A DNA stretch of 64,000 nucleotides, taken from NCBI GenBank assembly GCA_963809875.1, contig CAWELC010000003.1:102191-166190 (forward strand). Direction: 5' to 3'. A program made the translations under genes and the position numbers. Position 1 is the stretch's first letter. Every line of letters starts with the position of its first letter. This stretch comes from JAFGAS01 sp963809875. Its GTDB lineage: Bacteria; Desulfobacterota; Zymogenia; Zymogenales; Zymogenaceae. Positions 9,361 to 17,208 of the stretch are shown here, in pieces. The notes under the pieces are model-generated. The model was not told the origin of the DNA. It searched no databases and saw only the letters and a program-made list of their open reading frames with translations.

Positions 9361-11093
9361 CACAATGGCTCAAGCTACTCAGGGGATCAGGTCTCGTCGG
9401 CCTTCTCCTGATCGTCACGAGCTTTGCATCGGCCGGAGGGCAGAATCCTTCGGGTGCGGTGGTGACCTCGTCTGAGGGGTACGTCGACGTGAAATTCAGC
9501 GGCAAAGAGCAATTCGTCCCCCTCGTCGAGGGAACGGGGCTCAACTCCGGCGACGTCATTCAGACAGACAGCGAGGCGAGGGTTGTGCTGATGCTTCCCG
9601 ATAAGAGCACGCTTGTAATCGGTGAGGACAGCCGTGTGGTCATCAAAGAGCTCGGGGTCGTTGAGGTGACAAAGGTCTCAACCAGCGTCTTTGAGCTTCT
9701 CAAGGGAAAGGTCAGGGCGATCGTCACGCCGTTTGTCACGAACGAATCTTCCTTTATAATCAGGACCAATAACGTGACCGTCGGGGTGCGCGGCACGGAC
9801 TTCGGCGCAACGTACGACCCGGATACAGATGAGACGTATATCCTGGGCCTGGAATCATGCGTCTCACTGACTCTCAATCATATCTCGGGAAGCGGCTCTA
9901 TTTCAGTGTGTGCCGGAAACGAGATAAGGATCGTCGGGGCGCTAACACCGGGCAACCCCCTCGAGGCGTCTGATAAGACAATCGATGGCTTTCTCAAGGA
10001 GATGATCCCGACTGAGGGCGCCGGTACCGGCGAGCGGATGAATCCACCTTATATAAAGGACGTCTTCATCAATCGGGTAGTCAACCTGGAGGACGTGGAG
10101 GGCACGTTGACGCTTACCCGTGACGACCTTTCAATAGACAGAAAAGTGGTTGTCAGCGGGGGAGCTACTGACGATACCTATAAGGTGACCGAGGTGGAGG
10201 TGAGCCTCGATCGGGGAACGAGCTGGAATAAAGCGAGTGGAACTTCCAGTTGGACATACGAGTTCTTGCCTCAGGAAAATACGGAATATGAGCTGATGGT
10301 AAGAGCGACCAATGAAAGGGGCGCCGTGTCCGATCCCTGGGAGCTCGGGAGCTGGATTATCGTCTTCGAAAATACGGACTATGAATCAATCTCCCGCTCG
10401 ATGATCGATAAGCTTTTTTCGGCTATAAAAACGGGCGACTCTTCCGCCGATGATCTGATCTCCGACTTCTACGATGGAGCGATCGACAACATCTACTCGA
10501 AATCAGAAGTCGTGGACAAGATCACCAATACATTTTCCGAACACCCAAACTTTACGGTCAGCTACACCATAAACCAGATAAGCTCCGCCGGCGACACTAT
10601 CATCGCCACGATCCGATGGTCTGAAACGGAGGCGGGGAAAAAGAAGGAAGGGACAACGAAGTTTTGGCTGGCTAAATACGATGGTTTCCGCTTCGTTCAC
10701 TCGGAGGGTGAATGGTTCCTGGGAAGCGCGCGTCCTCCCGAGCTGACGCTCGAGGTTGTATCGAACACCTATGGGCCCCCGTGCGGGAATTCGTTGAGGA
10801 TAATCCTCGTCGCGCCGGATGTTCCGTCGAACGTAAACACCATTACAGTCTATCCCATTACGACGTGTGAAAGCACCCACTTTGCGATTCTGACACGCGC
10901 GTTTTACGAGGGTCTGACCGGAGCATCTGACGGTTTTGGGGGAGATTTTCACTATGAAGTGACCACCGCGTGCACTGCCTCGGGGTTCTGCTCCGCTCCG
11001 CTCCCGTTTCTCTATAGCTCAATCAATCCGCTCGTAACGGTCAACTTTAAAGAGTACGGGTATGATCTCTCGGCCGGCACCATGCTGCCGTAA
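9357..11093 (+). CDS. Secreted FecR-domain protein with Ig-like middle domain
   Basis: 578 residues. Signal peptide MTQWLKLLRGSGLVGLLLIV...ASA. A FecR-type domain follows (residues ~32-160; LNSGDVIQTDSEARVVLMLP, FELLKGKVRAIVTP, IIRTNNVTVGVRGTDF), here not as a TonB sigma regulator but as a stand-alone periplasmic/secreted domain, as is common in deltaproteobacteria. A bacterial Ig-like domain (~255-330, VEVSLDRGTSWNKASG) and an NTF2/SnoaL-like region (~350-455, KLFSAIKTGDSSADDL onward) come next; the ~110-residue C-terminal part is Cys-containing and unrecognised. The start overlaps the 36-codon ORF. Role unknown; probably cell-surface ligand binding or assembly together with the barrel protein upstream. 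Confidence 0.8.
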   Translation: MTQWLKLLRGSGLVGLLLIVTSFASAGGQNPSGAVVTSSEGYVDVKFSGKEQFVPLVEGTGLNSGDVIQTDSEARVVLMLPDKSTLVIGEDSRVVIKELGVVEVTKVSTSVFELLKGKVRAIVTPFVTNESSFIIRTNNVTVGVRGTDFGATYDPDTDETYILGLESCVSLTLNHISGSGSISVCAGNEIRIVGALTPGNPLEASDKTIDGFLKEMIPTEGAGTGERMNPPYIKDVFINRVVNLEDVEGTLTLTRDDLSIDRKVVVSGGATDDTYKVTEVEVSLDRGTSWNKASGTSSWTYEFLPQENTEYELMVRATNERGAVSDPWELGSWIIVFENTDYESISRSMIDKLFSAIKTGDSSADDLISDFYDGAIDNIYSKSEVVDKITNTFSEHPNFTVSYTINQISSAGDTIIATIRWSETEAGKKKEGTTKFWLAKYDGFRFVHSEGEWFLGSARPPELTLEVVSNTYGPPCGNSLRIILVAPDVPSNVNTITVYPITTCESTHFAILTRAFYEGLTGASDGFGGDFHYEVTTACTASGFCSAPLPFLYSSINPLVTVNFKEYGYDLSAGTMLP

Positions 11094-11127
11094 TCGGAAC
11101 TCTCTGGAAATATAATTGACGGAAGCA

Positions 11128-11568
11128 ATGAACGAAACGCGACGACATACGGCTAAAGATCTTTCGGTATCGGGTGTAACGGCGTTTTTGCTTACTGCGG
11201 CGTGTATCCTGATCCTTTCTCTTCCTGCTCTCGGACAGGATGCGAGCACCGGCATCGAACTCAGAATAGTTGGAGTCTTCGACCTCCATCCACCGTTGCC
11301 AGAAGAGGGCGATGACGTCCAGATCGGTGTGCTGGTGGAGAATTACGGCACGAAAGACGCGCGGGATGTCGCCGTCTATTTCTATGAAGACGATGTTTGG
11401 TTCGACAAGGAAGTAGTGGACGTGAGGTCGGGAGATACCGTCTATATCCAGACATACTGGACGGCCGCATATGGGGATAGGTATCTTTCCGCGGTTATCG
11501 ATCCTGCAGGGGATCTGGATGAAGATGCGGGTGATAACAGGGTCGGTGCCTGGGTGACCGTAAGGTGA
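11128..11568 (+). CDS. Secreted CARDB-like domain protein
   Basis: 146 residues. An N-terminal signal segment (VTAFLLTAACILILSLPALG) precedes a single beta-sandwich with the features of CARDB (cell-adhesion-related) domains: a GDDVQIGVLVENYGTKDARD strand pair, then VDVRSGDTVYIQTYW, and a final Asp-rich loop DLDEDAGDNRVGAW. Such domains are usually tandem adhesion modules, so one short copy is a minimal version. ATG 11128 is preferred (GGAAG 5 bases upstream) over the TTG at 11116. It follows the FecR-domain gene by 34 bases and probably shares its transcript. Confidence 0.7.
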   Translation: MNETRRHTAKDLSVSGVTAFLLTAACILILSLPALGQDASTGIELRIVGVFDLHPPLPEEGDDVQIGVLVENYGTKDARDVAVYFYEDDVWFDKEVVDVRSGDTVYIQTYWTAAYGDRYLSAVIDPAGDLDEDAGDNRVGAWVTVR

Positions 11569-11586
11569 GTGCGGCCGTAATAAAAA

Positions 11587-11686
11587 GCCCCAAACGACTC
11601 TTTTTTCTTGCAATGGGGCGGATGCGGTGATATATATATAACTCGTTATAGACCGCATTGATATAAATGCGGTTTTGGGTTTTTTG
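11587..11686 (+). terminator. Terminator with overlapping alternative hairpins before ompH
   Basis: Perfect stem ACCGCATT (11652-11659) / AATGCGGT (11666-11673), 6-base loop, followed by TTTGGGTTTTTT: a good intrinsic terminator. Its left arm can instead pair with ATGCGGT (11622-11628), and further upstream GCCCCA (11587-11592) can pair with TGGGGC (11614-11619). The simplest reading is termination of the secreted-protein operon. Confidence 0.65.
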
Positions 11687-11729
11687 GGATAAAAAGTCTT
11701 GGGAATGAATAAAAAGGAAGGAGAATTTA

Positions 11730-12242
11730 ATGAAGAGATTGAGTTTTGTTGTGGCGATAATCTTTGTTCTCTCTCTCTCGCTTTCAGTTTATGCCGCTGA
11801 TTCCAAGGTCGGCGTCCTCGATCTCATGAAAGTCATCGACCTCTCGGCACAGGGCAAGAAGGCAAAAGACGAGATGAATGCGAAGATCAAGGCCGCAGAG
11901 ACCCAGGTGAAGAAGAAACAGGACGAGATACTCAAGATGAAGGCGGACATAGAGAAGCAGGCGCCCATGCTTTCAGCCAGCGCCTTAGCGGACAAGAAAA
12001 GGGCCTATGAAGATAAGGTCTTGGACTTTCAGAGAATGGTTCAGGATTATGAGTATGAGCTGCAGCAAAAAGATTTCGAGCTTGCCCAGGTCATTCTAAC
12101 CCAGACGAAAGATATCATCGACAAGATCGGCAAGGAAGACGGCTATACCATCATCCTCGAAAGAACCAATTCCGCGGTCCTCTATTTCCCGGCCAGTGCC
12201 GATATAACCGATAAGGTTATCAAGGCGCTCAACAGCAAATAG
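11730..12242 (+). CDS. ompH: OmpH/Skp-family periplasmic chaperone
   Basis: 170 residues with a clear signal peptide (MKRLSFVVAIIFVLSLSLSVYA). The mature protein starts ADSKVGVLDLMKVIDLSAQG, typical of OmpH, then has long Lys/Glu-rich helices (residues ~45-125) that form the tentacles of the Skp trimer, and a C-terminal body strand YTIILERTNSAVLYF. In known members it binds unfolded outer-membrane proteins in the periplasm and delivers them to BAM. AAGGAAGGAG is a strong ribosome site. It is not next to bamA/lpxD here, unlike in many genomes, and is flanked by terminators on both sides, so it is monocistronic. Confidence 0.92.
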   Translation: MKRLSFVVAIIFVLSLSLSVYAADSKVGVLDLMKVIDLSAQGKKAKDEMNAKIKAAETQVKKKQDEILKMKADIEKQAPMLSASALADKKRAYEDKVLDFQRMVQDYEYELQQKDFELAQVILTQTKDIIDKIGKEDGYTIILERTNSAVLYFPASADITDKVIKALNSK

Positions 12243-12263
12243 CACAAGTAGCCAAATAAATCT

Positions 12264-12301
12264 AACAACAAAAAACCCGCCTCGGCGGGTTTTTTGTTGT
12301 T
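12264..12301. terminator. Bidirectional intrinsic terminator
   Basis: Long stem with AAAAAACCCGC / GCGGGTTTTTT around a CTCG loop (17 paired positions, 12264-12280 with 12285-12301). The A-run and T-run make it work for both ompH (plus) and the converging prepilin gene (minus). Confidence 0.9.
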
Positions 12302-12365
12302 ATTCTTACGAAATATCCTCGTCTGCTGCGATCAACGAGAAAGGGGAGCCTTTCTTCCTGCACTC

Positions 12366-12818
12366 TTATTCGCAGGAAAAAGGATAGGGACTTGCAAAAT
12401 CGTAAAGATCGTTGAAGACATTCCAAGGTTCACGGCTGCAATCGGTTACCACCCAGATATCATCACGTCCGTCGTGATCGAGATCCGCAGAGCAACTGGC
12501 CGTGAAATGGTAGCTGTCTCCCGATATATTGAGATACCAGTTCTTGTAGTATTTCGGCTCCGAGGCGGGTCGAAAACTAATCAGCTCAAAGTCACCCGCA
12601 TAGACCGAATTCTCGGCAAAATAGGTGAGCTCGCTCGCGTACACTCCGGCCAGCAGTATGCGCGCCTCCGATTGCCTGGACTTGTTCTGGAATCTCATGA
12701 AATTGGGGACGGCGATCGCGGCGAGAATGGCTATGATAGCCACAACGATCAGTAGCTCTATTAAGGTAAAACCGGGGCTTTTGCGGCGTGCCATTATGGT
12801 ATGTCTACGTCTTTTCAT
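12366..12818 (-). CDS. Type IV prepilin-like protein (N-methylation motif)
   Basis: 150 residues with a short positive leader and the prepilin peptidase site G|FTLIELLIVVAIIAILAAIA, followed by the hydrophobic N-terminal pilin helix. The globular part is short and carries a Cys pair (ASCSADLDHDGRDD...TDCSREP) with an Asp-rich DLDHDGRDD loop that could bind calcium, as in GspG-like pseudopilins. Probably a pilin or pseudopilin subunit assembled in the inner membrane; no pil/gsp assembly genes are nearby. Start choice is uncertain: ATG 12818 gives a long leader, ATG 12794 a shorter one of MARRKSPG; neither has a strong ribosome site. Confidence 0.88.
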   Translation of the reverse strand: MKRRRHTIMARRKSPGFTLIELLIVVAIIAILAAIAVPNFMRFQNKSRQSEARILLAGVYASELTYFAENSVYAGDFELISFRPASEPKYYKNWYLNISGDSYHFTASCSADLDHDGRDDIWVVTDCSREPWNVFNDLYDFASPYPFSCE

Positions 12819-13053
12819 GCTCTACTAATGAAGCAAATATCGTGCCAGACGACGTCCGAGCATACCTCCGGACGGCCGTTCAACCCGTTGTGATTACTAT
12901 CTTTATTAAACGCTCTGGAGCGAGGCAGGGGCAGAAGGACGCTTCAATTGGGTGCTAATGACAAAAATGTAAATGTGTTTGCGGTATTGCAACTATCCGG
13001 TAACCGGACAATTGGGAATACGCACAGGGCGGATGAGAATAGCGAAAAAAGAC
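12819..13053. other. Intergenic region upstream of prepilin gene and Trp leader
   Basis: Between the prepilin start and the leader promoter at 13054. It contains a short palindrome TCCGG-TAA-CCGGA near 12996-13008 and no credible coding frame. I could not identify a convincing minus-strand promoter for the prepilin gene. Confidence 0.4.
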
Positions 13054-13082
13054 TTGACAGAGTATTTAGTTTCGTATAGTAT
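13054..13082 (+). promoter_or_regulatory. Promoter for trp leader-trpB2 transcript
   Basis: TTGACA (13054-13059), 17-base spacer, TAGTAT (13077-13082). The predicted start near 13090 gives a leader of about 300 bases before trpB. Confidence 0.7.
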
Positions 13083-13120
13083 GCAGGAAAGTGGAAGATT
13101 ACAGGGATTCTATTTAACGT

Positions 13121-13204
13121 ATGAAAATTGCAGTACCGATAGTCGAAAGAATGAATTGGGTGTGGCGCAAGCACATAGGTGATTTGGTGCGCCCGCTGAA
13201 CTAG
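13121..13204 (+). CDS. Putative Trp leader peptide (27 residues, Trp-Val-Trp)
   Basis: ATG 13121 to TAG 13204, or a 17-residue form from ATG 13151 reading MNWVWRKHIGDLVRPLN. Two Trp codons (13157-13159 and 13163-13165) are separated by one codon, in a transcript that leads into a tryptophan synthase beta gene; the stop lies six bases before an intrinsic terminator stem. This is the layout of a transcription-attenuation leader peptide, as at trp operons. Ribosome sites are weak for both starts (AGGG about 15 bases before the first; AAAGA directly before the second). Inferred, not proven. Confidence 0.5.
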   Translation: MKIAVPIVERMNWVWRKHIGDLVRPLN

Positions 13205-13209
13205 AAGAC

Positions 13210-13245
13210 AAGCCGTGGGTGGCCAAAGTCGCCCACGGCTTTTTA
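13210..13245 (+). terminator. Intrinsic terminator 1 of the trp leader
   Basis: Stem AGCCGTGGG (13211-13219) / CCCACGGCT (13232-13240), 12-base loop, tail TTTTTATTTTA. It lies before trpB and not after a gene, so it is an attenuator candidate. Confidence 0.85.
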
Positions 13246-13249
13246 TTTT

Positions 13250-13277
13250 AAAGGCCGTGATATATCACGGCCTTTTT
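13250..13277 (+). terminator. Intrinsic terminator 2 of the trp leader
   Basis: Perfect palindrome AAAGGCCGTGAT / ATCACGGCCTTT centred at 13262/13263, then T5. It is ten bases after terminator 1 and shares the GCCGTG/CACGGC core with it. Confidence 0.85.
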
Positions 13278-13386
13278 GCGTTCAGAGAAAGGGGGTGATC
13301 GCCGCATGAGGCGACTGTGGATATGAAAGTGAACGAGATATAGTTGTTATGATAGATAAAGCGCAACCAATATTGTGGAGATAAAA

Positions 13387-14751
13387 ATGACCGAGAAGAA
13401 AATTACGCTGTCCAAAGCGGAAATGCCGACCAAATGGTATAACATCGTACCGGACTTTCCGGTACCGATGAAACCGGTGCTCAGCCCCAGGACGCTTCAG
13501 CCCGCGACGGCCGATGATTTTTCGCCGATCTTCCCGATGTCCATCATCGAGCAGGAGATGTCCGACCAGGGGTACATCCCCATTCCGGACGAGGTTTTGG
13601 AGGCATATGCCATCTATCGTCCGACTCCGCTCGTTCGGGCGACCCGCCTGGAGAAATATCTCGATACGCCCGCTCATATCTATTTCAAGAACGAGAGCGT
13701 CTCGCCAGCGGGGTCTCATAAGCCGAACACGGCCATCCCCCAGGCGTTCTATAACAAGCAGGCGGGCATGAAGCGTATGTCAACGGAGACGGGGGCCGGG
13801 CAGTGGGGAAGCGCATTGGCGTTTGCGGGTTCGCTCTTTGGAATAGACGTGACTGTCTATATGGTACGGATATCCTTTGAGCAAAAACCGTATCGAAAAT
13901 CAATGATCCAGACGTGGGGGGGGACCATCTTCCCCAGCCCGAGCGACCAGACAGAGGTGGGAAGGGCTATACTGAAAGAGAATCCACACACAAACGGAAC
14001 GCTCGGCATGGCCATATCGGAGGCGGTCTTCGACGCGGCAACCCATGACGATACAAACTACTCGATCGGCAGCGTGCTCAATCACGTCTGCATGCACCAG
14101 ACCATTGTGGGCCAGGAGGCGATGCTCCAGATGAAGAAGGCCGGTGAATATCCCGACGTGTTGATCGGATGCGTCGGTGGGGGGAGCAACTTCGCCGGTA
14201 TTTCCTATCCGTTCCTCAGGGACAAGATCAAAGGCAACAAGGATATGAAGGTTATCGCGGTGGAGCCTTTCTCCTGTCCCACTCTCACAAAGGGTGTGTA
14301 CGCCTATGACTTCGGCGACACCGCGATGGTGGCCCCGGTCGCCCATATGCACACGCTGGGTCATACGTTCGAGCCGCCGGGAATCCACGCGGGCGGACTG
14401 CGGTATCACGGCATGGCGCCCACGCTGTGCCTCCTCTATGATCAGAAAATCATAGACGCCGTCGCAGTGCATCAGAACGCGTGTTTTGAAGCGGCCGTGA
14501 CGTTTGCCCGCACCGAGGGGATCATTCCCGCCCCGGAGTCGTCCCACGCTATCAGGGTGGCGATCGATGAGGCGCTCAAGGCAAAGAAGGAAAAGAAGAA
14601 ATCGGTAATCCTCTTTAACCTTTCGGGCCATGGACACTTCGACATGGTCGCCTACGACAAGTATTTCGCAGGACAGCTGGAGGACTACGAATACCCCTCA
14701 GAAAAGATAAAAGAGGCGCTGACGCATCTTCCTAAAGTCGGCGCGGTGTAA
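13387..14751 (+). CDS. trpB: Tryptophan synthase beta chain, type 2 (TrpB2-like)
   Basis: PLP enzyme condensing indole with serine to tryptophan. 454 residues, longer than classical TrpB (~395) and typical of TrpB2, with the long N-terminal extension (KWYNIVPDFPVPMKPVLSP) that marks the type-2 group. PLP lysine in PAGSHKPNTA, phosphate-binding CVGGGSNF, and the C-terminal LSGHGHFDM. Type-2 proteins often do not pair with TrpA and may salvage free indole. The ATG at 13387 has GTGGAG 7 bases upstream; a GTG at 13375 would extend it by four residues. No other trp gene is nearby. The leader upstream appears to carry a Trp attenuator. Confidence 0.93.
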   Translation: MTEKKITLSKAEMPTKWYNIVPDFPVPMKPVLSPRTLQPATADDFSPIFPMSIIEQEMSDQGYIPIPDEVLEAYAIYRPTPLVRATRLEKYLDTPAHIYFKNESVSPAGSHKPNTAIPQAFYNKQAGMKRMSTETGAGQWGSALAFAGSLFGIDVTVYMVRISFEQKPYRKSMIQTWGGTIFPSPSDQTEVGRAILKENPHTNGTLGMAISEAVFDAATHDDTNYSIGSVLNHVCMHQTIVGQEAMLQMKKAGEYPDVLIGCVGGGSNFAGISYPFLRDKIKGNKDMKVIAVEPFSCPTLTKGVYAYDFGDTAMVAPVAHMHTLGHTFEPPGIHAGGLRYHGMAPTLCLLYDQKIIDAVAVHQNACFEAAVTFARTEGIIPAPESSHAIRVAIDEALKAKKEKKKSVILFNLSGHGHFDMVAYDKYFAGQLEDYEYPSEKIKEALTHLPKVGAV

Positions 14752-14771
14752 CTCCCCCGCCTGCCTAAAGA

Positions 14772-14802
14772 GAGAGACCGCAGGGGACCCCTGCGGTCTC
14801 TC
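14772..14802 (+). terminator. Strong hairpin after trpB
   Basis: GAGAGACCGCAGGGG (14772-14786) / CCCCTGCGGTCTCTC (14788-14802), nearly perfect. Only a weak T tail (ATTTAATT) follows, but the position suggests termination. Confidence 0.65.
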
Positions 14803-14837
14803 CGCATTTAATTATCAGAGGTGCGGTTTTTTGTTGC

Positions 14838-14866
14838 TTCCATTTCATAACCCCGTGTGCTATAAT
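14838..14866 (+). promoter_or_regulatory. Extended -10 promoter for the HD-GYP gene
   Basis: TGC-TATAAT (14858-14866) is a perfect extended -10. The -35 (TTCCAT, 14838-14843, spacer 17) is poor, as expected for this class. Confidence 0.6.
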
Positions 14867-14919
14867 CGAGTAAATTTTTATTACTGGGTGGAAGATTGGA
14901 TCGTCGCAACAACGGGGTA

Positions 14920-16491
14920 ATGGCGATGGATGAGACAGTCATGTCATCGTTGGAAAACGAAATCCTCCAGGAGTTTCACCGGGTTTCCGATTCCGATAGT
15001 AATCCAACCAAAATTCTTGGCGAAATAATCAGAACCCTCAGCGCCCGCATCGGTGCTGACACCTGCCGCCTATTAGCAGTGGACGAGATAAGCGGCGAAG
15101 AGACCGCGATCACATCCTTTGAGGGAAAGAAGCTCCCCGGGCAGCCCGGTCGACAGAAAAGCCGAGCAATCAAGGGCATACGAGGGAAGACGGTCAGCCT
15201 CGAATCGACAACCGATGCTGAGAAAGAGGGGCTGATGGCCCGTGTACCGGTGAGGTTTTCCGGAAAGATCATCGGTATGATTGAGGCGCATAGGCACGTC
15301 GGCACCGCTCCGTTCACGCCGAATGACTTGGCTCTCATAGACCGTGTCGTGGCTGTGGCCGCGCTACTGGTAGAGAACGTCAGGCTGGGAAAGATGCGTG
15401 ACAGGAGTCTTCGGGAAATCTCCGAGCTTATGGAGATATCGGGGATTCTGAATTCCTCGCTGGATACTACCGCGATTCGAGAGAAGGCGATCACCGTAAT
15501 CACCAAGCTCCTTAACTGTGAGGTGGCGTCCCTGCTTCTGGTCGATGAAGAGACCGACGAGCTTTACTTTGAGGTCGCCCTTGGCGAAAAAGGGGATCGT
15601 GTCAAAGAAACGAGGCTAAAAAGCGGGGAGGGGATCGCCGGATGGGTTGCGGTCCATAACCAGCCGCTGCTCATTGACGACGTAAAGACCGACCCGAGAC
15701 ACTCCAGGAGGTTTGACGAGCGATCCAAGTTTGAGACGCGCAATATGATCTGCGTGCCGATGGTGATAAAACAAAAGGTGGTCGGCGTTCTGCAGGCTAT
15801 CAACAAGCTGGAAAACGGGGGCTTTTCTCAAACGGATCTCGACCTCTTTATCTCCCTTTCACATGAGGTGGCGATTGCGGTAGACAACGCACGGCTCTAT
15901 AATGAACTTCGCGAGACCTTCTACCAGACCGCCGAGGCCCTCGCCGACGCGATTGAAAAGAGGGATCCCTACACCGGAAACCATACGCGACGGGTCATGC
16001 ACTATTCGATGGCGATCTCCCGTTTTCTTGATCTTACCGATGCGGAGGTGGAAAACCTCAGGCTGGCGGCTATCCTCCATGACATTGGAAAGATCGGTGT
16101 CGAGGATTGCGTGCTGCGGAAAGACTCCGAGCTTAATGACGAAGAGTATCTAAAAATTATCCGTCACCCCGAAATCGGTGTGGACATACTCGGCCACATC
16201 AGGCGCCTCGACGGGGTTATCCCCGGCATGAAATCACATCATGAGCGTATGGACGGAAACGGATATCCCGATAAGATCGTGGGTGGAGATATTCCCCTGA
16301 TCGCACGGATCATCGCGGTGGCAGATACGTTTGACGCAATGACCACGGACCGTCCCTACCGAGCGGCCCTCGCCGACCGTGAGGCGATGGAAGAACTGAA
16401 GCGTTTTGCCGGAAGTCAGTTTGACCGGAACGTAGTCAATGCCTTTATCAGATCCTATGAGAAAGGATATATCACCAAGAGTGTTGACTAA
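14920..16491 (+). CDS. GAF-GAF-HD-GYP phosphodiesterase (c-di-GMP type)
   Basis: 523 residues in three parts. GAF 1 (~20-150) and GAF 2 (~170-310; VASLLLVDEETDELYFEVALG, GEGIAGWVAVHNQPLLIDDV) are ligand or redox sensors; the C-terminal HD-GYP domain (~320-515) has HDIGK, HPEIGVDIL and HHERMDGNGYP, so both HD and GYP signatures and the second-shell histidines are intact and the enzyme should hydrolyse c-di-GMP. There is no membrane segment. The start is uncertain: TTG 14896, ATG 14920, 14926 and 14941 are all in frame; 14941 has GGATGAG upstream. The next genes encode a Crp/Fnr regulator and a cyclic-nucleotide phosphodiesterase. Confidence 0.9.
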   Translation: MAMDETVMSSLENEILQEFHRVSDSDSNPTKILGEIIRTLSARIGADTCRLLAVDEISGEETAITSFEGKKLPGQPGRQKSRAIKGIRGKTVSLESTTDAEKEGLMARVPVRFSGKIIGMIEAHRHVGTAPFTPNDLALIDRVVAVAALLVENVRLGKMRDRSLREISELMEISGILNSSLDTTAIREKAITVITKLLNCEVASLLLVDEETDELYFEVALGEKGDRVKETRLKSGEGIAGWVAVHNQPLLIDDVKTDPRHSRRFDERSKFETRNMICVPMVIKQKVVGVLQAINKLENGGFSQTDLDLFISLSHEVAIAVDNARLYNELRETFYQTAEALADAIEKRDPYTGNHTRRVMHYSMAISRFLDLTDAEVENLRLAAILHDIGKIGVEDCVLRKDSELNDEEYLKIIRHPEIGVDILGHIRRLDGVIPGMKSHHERMDGNGYPDKIVGGDIPLIARIIAVADTFDAMTTDRPYRAALADREAMEELKRFAGSQFDRNVVNAFIRSYEKGYITKSVD

Positions 16492-16512
16492 CAGTACTAT
16501 ATAATATATATT
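16484..16512 (+). promoter_or_regulatory. Internal promoter for the Crp/Fnr gene
   Basis: TTGACT (16484-16489), 17-base spacer, TATATT (16507-16512); the -35 overlaps the HD-GYP stop codon. The regulator can therefore be expressed separately. Confidence 0.5.
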
Positions 16513-16547
16513 AAAACAGTGTTAGCGGAATAGGCGCGGAGAATTTT

Positions 16548-17204
16548 ATGTCAGATCAGGACGTCCTCTTACAGAAGTTCGGTCGTGAATTTGCCAAGGG
16601 AACAATCCTCTTTCACGAGGGAGATACCCAAAGCAAGGAGATGTATGTCATCCACAGGGGCAAGGTTAAGATATCCAAGAAGGTGGGACACCAGGAGACG
16701 GTCTTGGCGTATCTCGGGCAGGGTGAGTTTTTTGGTGAAATGGCCATCCTGAACAACAAGCCCCGTTCGGCGACGGCCGAGGTAACGGAGGACAGCACGC
16801 TCCTCGTGATCGATCCCAAAACCTTTGAGATGATGATCAAGGGGAATACCGAGGTCGCCTTCAGGATGATAAAGAAGCTGTCCGATCGTATCGAGGAGAC
16901 CGATAACACGATTGAGCTCTTGATGATAAAGGACACAAACAGCCGCGTCGTCCATGCGCTGGAGAGCCTCGCGGAATCGATTGGGATCGGCCGGGACGGC
17001 GGGATGATGCTCCCCGTTTCGACGGACGAACTCGTGTCAAGGGCGGGCGTCAGCTCGGACCAGGCGCTTACAATACTCGAGAAGCTTAAGAAGGCACGAG
17101 TCATTGCTATATCTTCAGAAGGTGTCTTTATTCAGGACCTGAGTAAACTGCGGAAGTTCGTCGAGTTTCTGATCCTCAAAGAGCAATTTGGCGATTTGGA
17201 TTAG
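16548..17204 (+). CDS. Crp/Fnr-family transcriptional regulator
   Basis: 218 residues. The N-terminal cyclic-nucleotide-binding domain (~10-120) includes GEFFGEMAILNNKPRSATAEV; the phosphate-binding cassette keeps Glu and the Arg-Ser pair, which fits cAMP binding. The dimerisation helix is followed by a C-terminal winged-helix (~150-210, STDELVSRAGVSSDQALTILEKL). There are no N-terminal cysteines, so it is not an Fnr oxygen sensor. The next gene starts four bases after its stop and encodes a cyclic-nucleotide phosphodiesterase of the metallo-beta-lactamase fold, so a cAMP-like ligand is likely. Confidence 0.92.
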   Translation: MSDQDVLLQKFGREFAKGTILFHEGDTQSKEMYVIHRGKVKISKKVGHQETVLAYLGQGEFFGEMAILNNKPRSATAEVTEDSTLLVIDPKTFEMMIKGNTEVAFRMIKKLSDRIEETDNTIELLMIKDTNSRVVHALESLAESIGIGRDGGMMLPVSTDELVSRAGVSSDQALTILEKLKKARVIAISSEGVFIQDLSKLRKFVEFLILKEQFGDLD

Positions 17205-17208
17205 CGCT

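Larger units (their letters stand above)
13164..13277 (+). promoter_or_regulatory. Putative tryptophan attenuator: chained alternative hairpins
   Basis: Segments seen: A, GGCGCA (13164-13169) / TGCGCC (13188-13193), overlapping the second Trp codon. B, GCCCGC (13191-13196) can pair with GTGGGT (13215-13220), breaking terminator 1. Terminator 1 uses AGCCGTGGG / CCCACGGCT. Its right arm CACGGC (13234-13239) can alternatively pair with GCCGTG (13254-13259) in the left arm of terminator 2. A ribosome stalled on the Trp codons would block A, free B, open terminator 1 and in turn open terminator 2. The pairings are read from the sequence; the mechanism is inference by analogy with trp attenuators. 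Confidence 0.5.

Noticed and set aside
13100..13250. T-box riboswitch for Trp upstream of trpB2 (GGGTGGC near terminator 1)
   Set aside because: The T-box core (GGGTGG followed by N-ACC) is not present, and the leader is too short for Stem I with an AG bulge and specifier loop.
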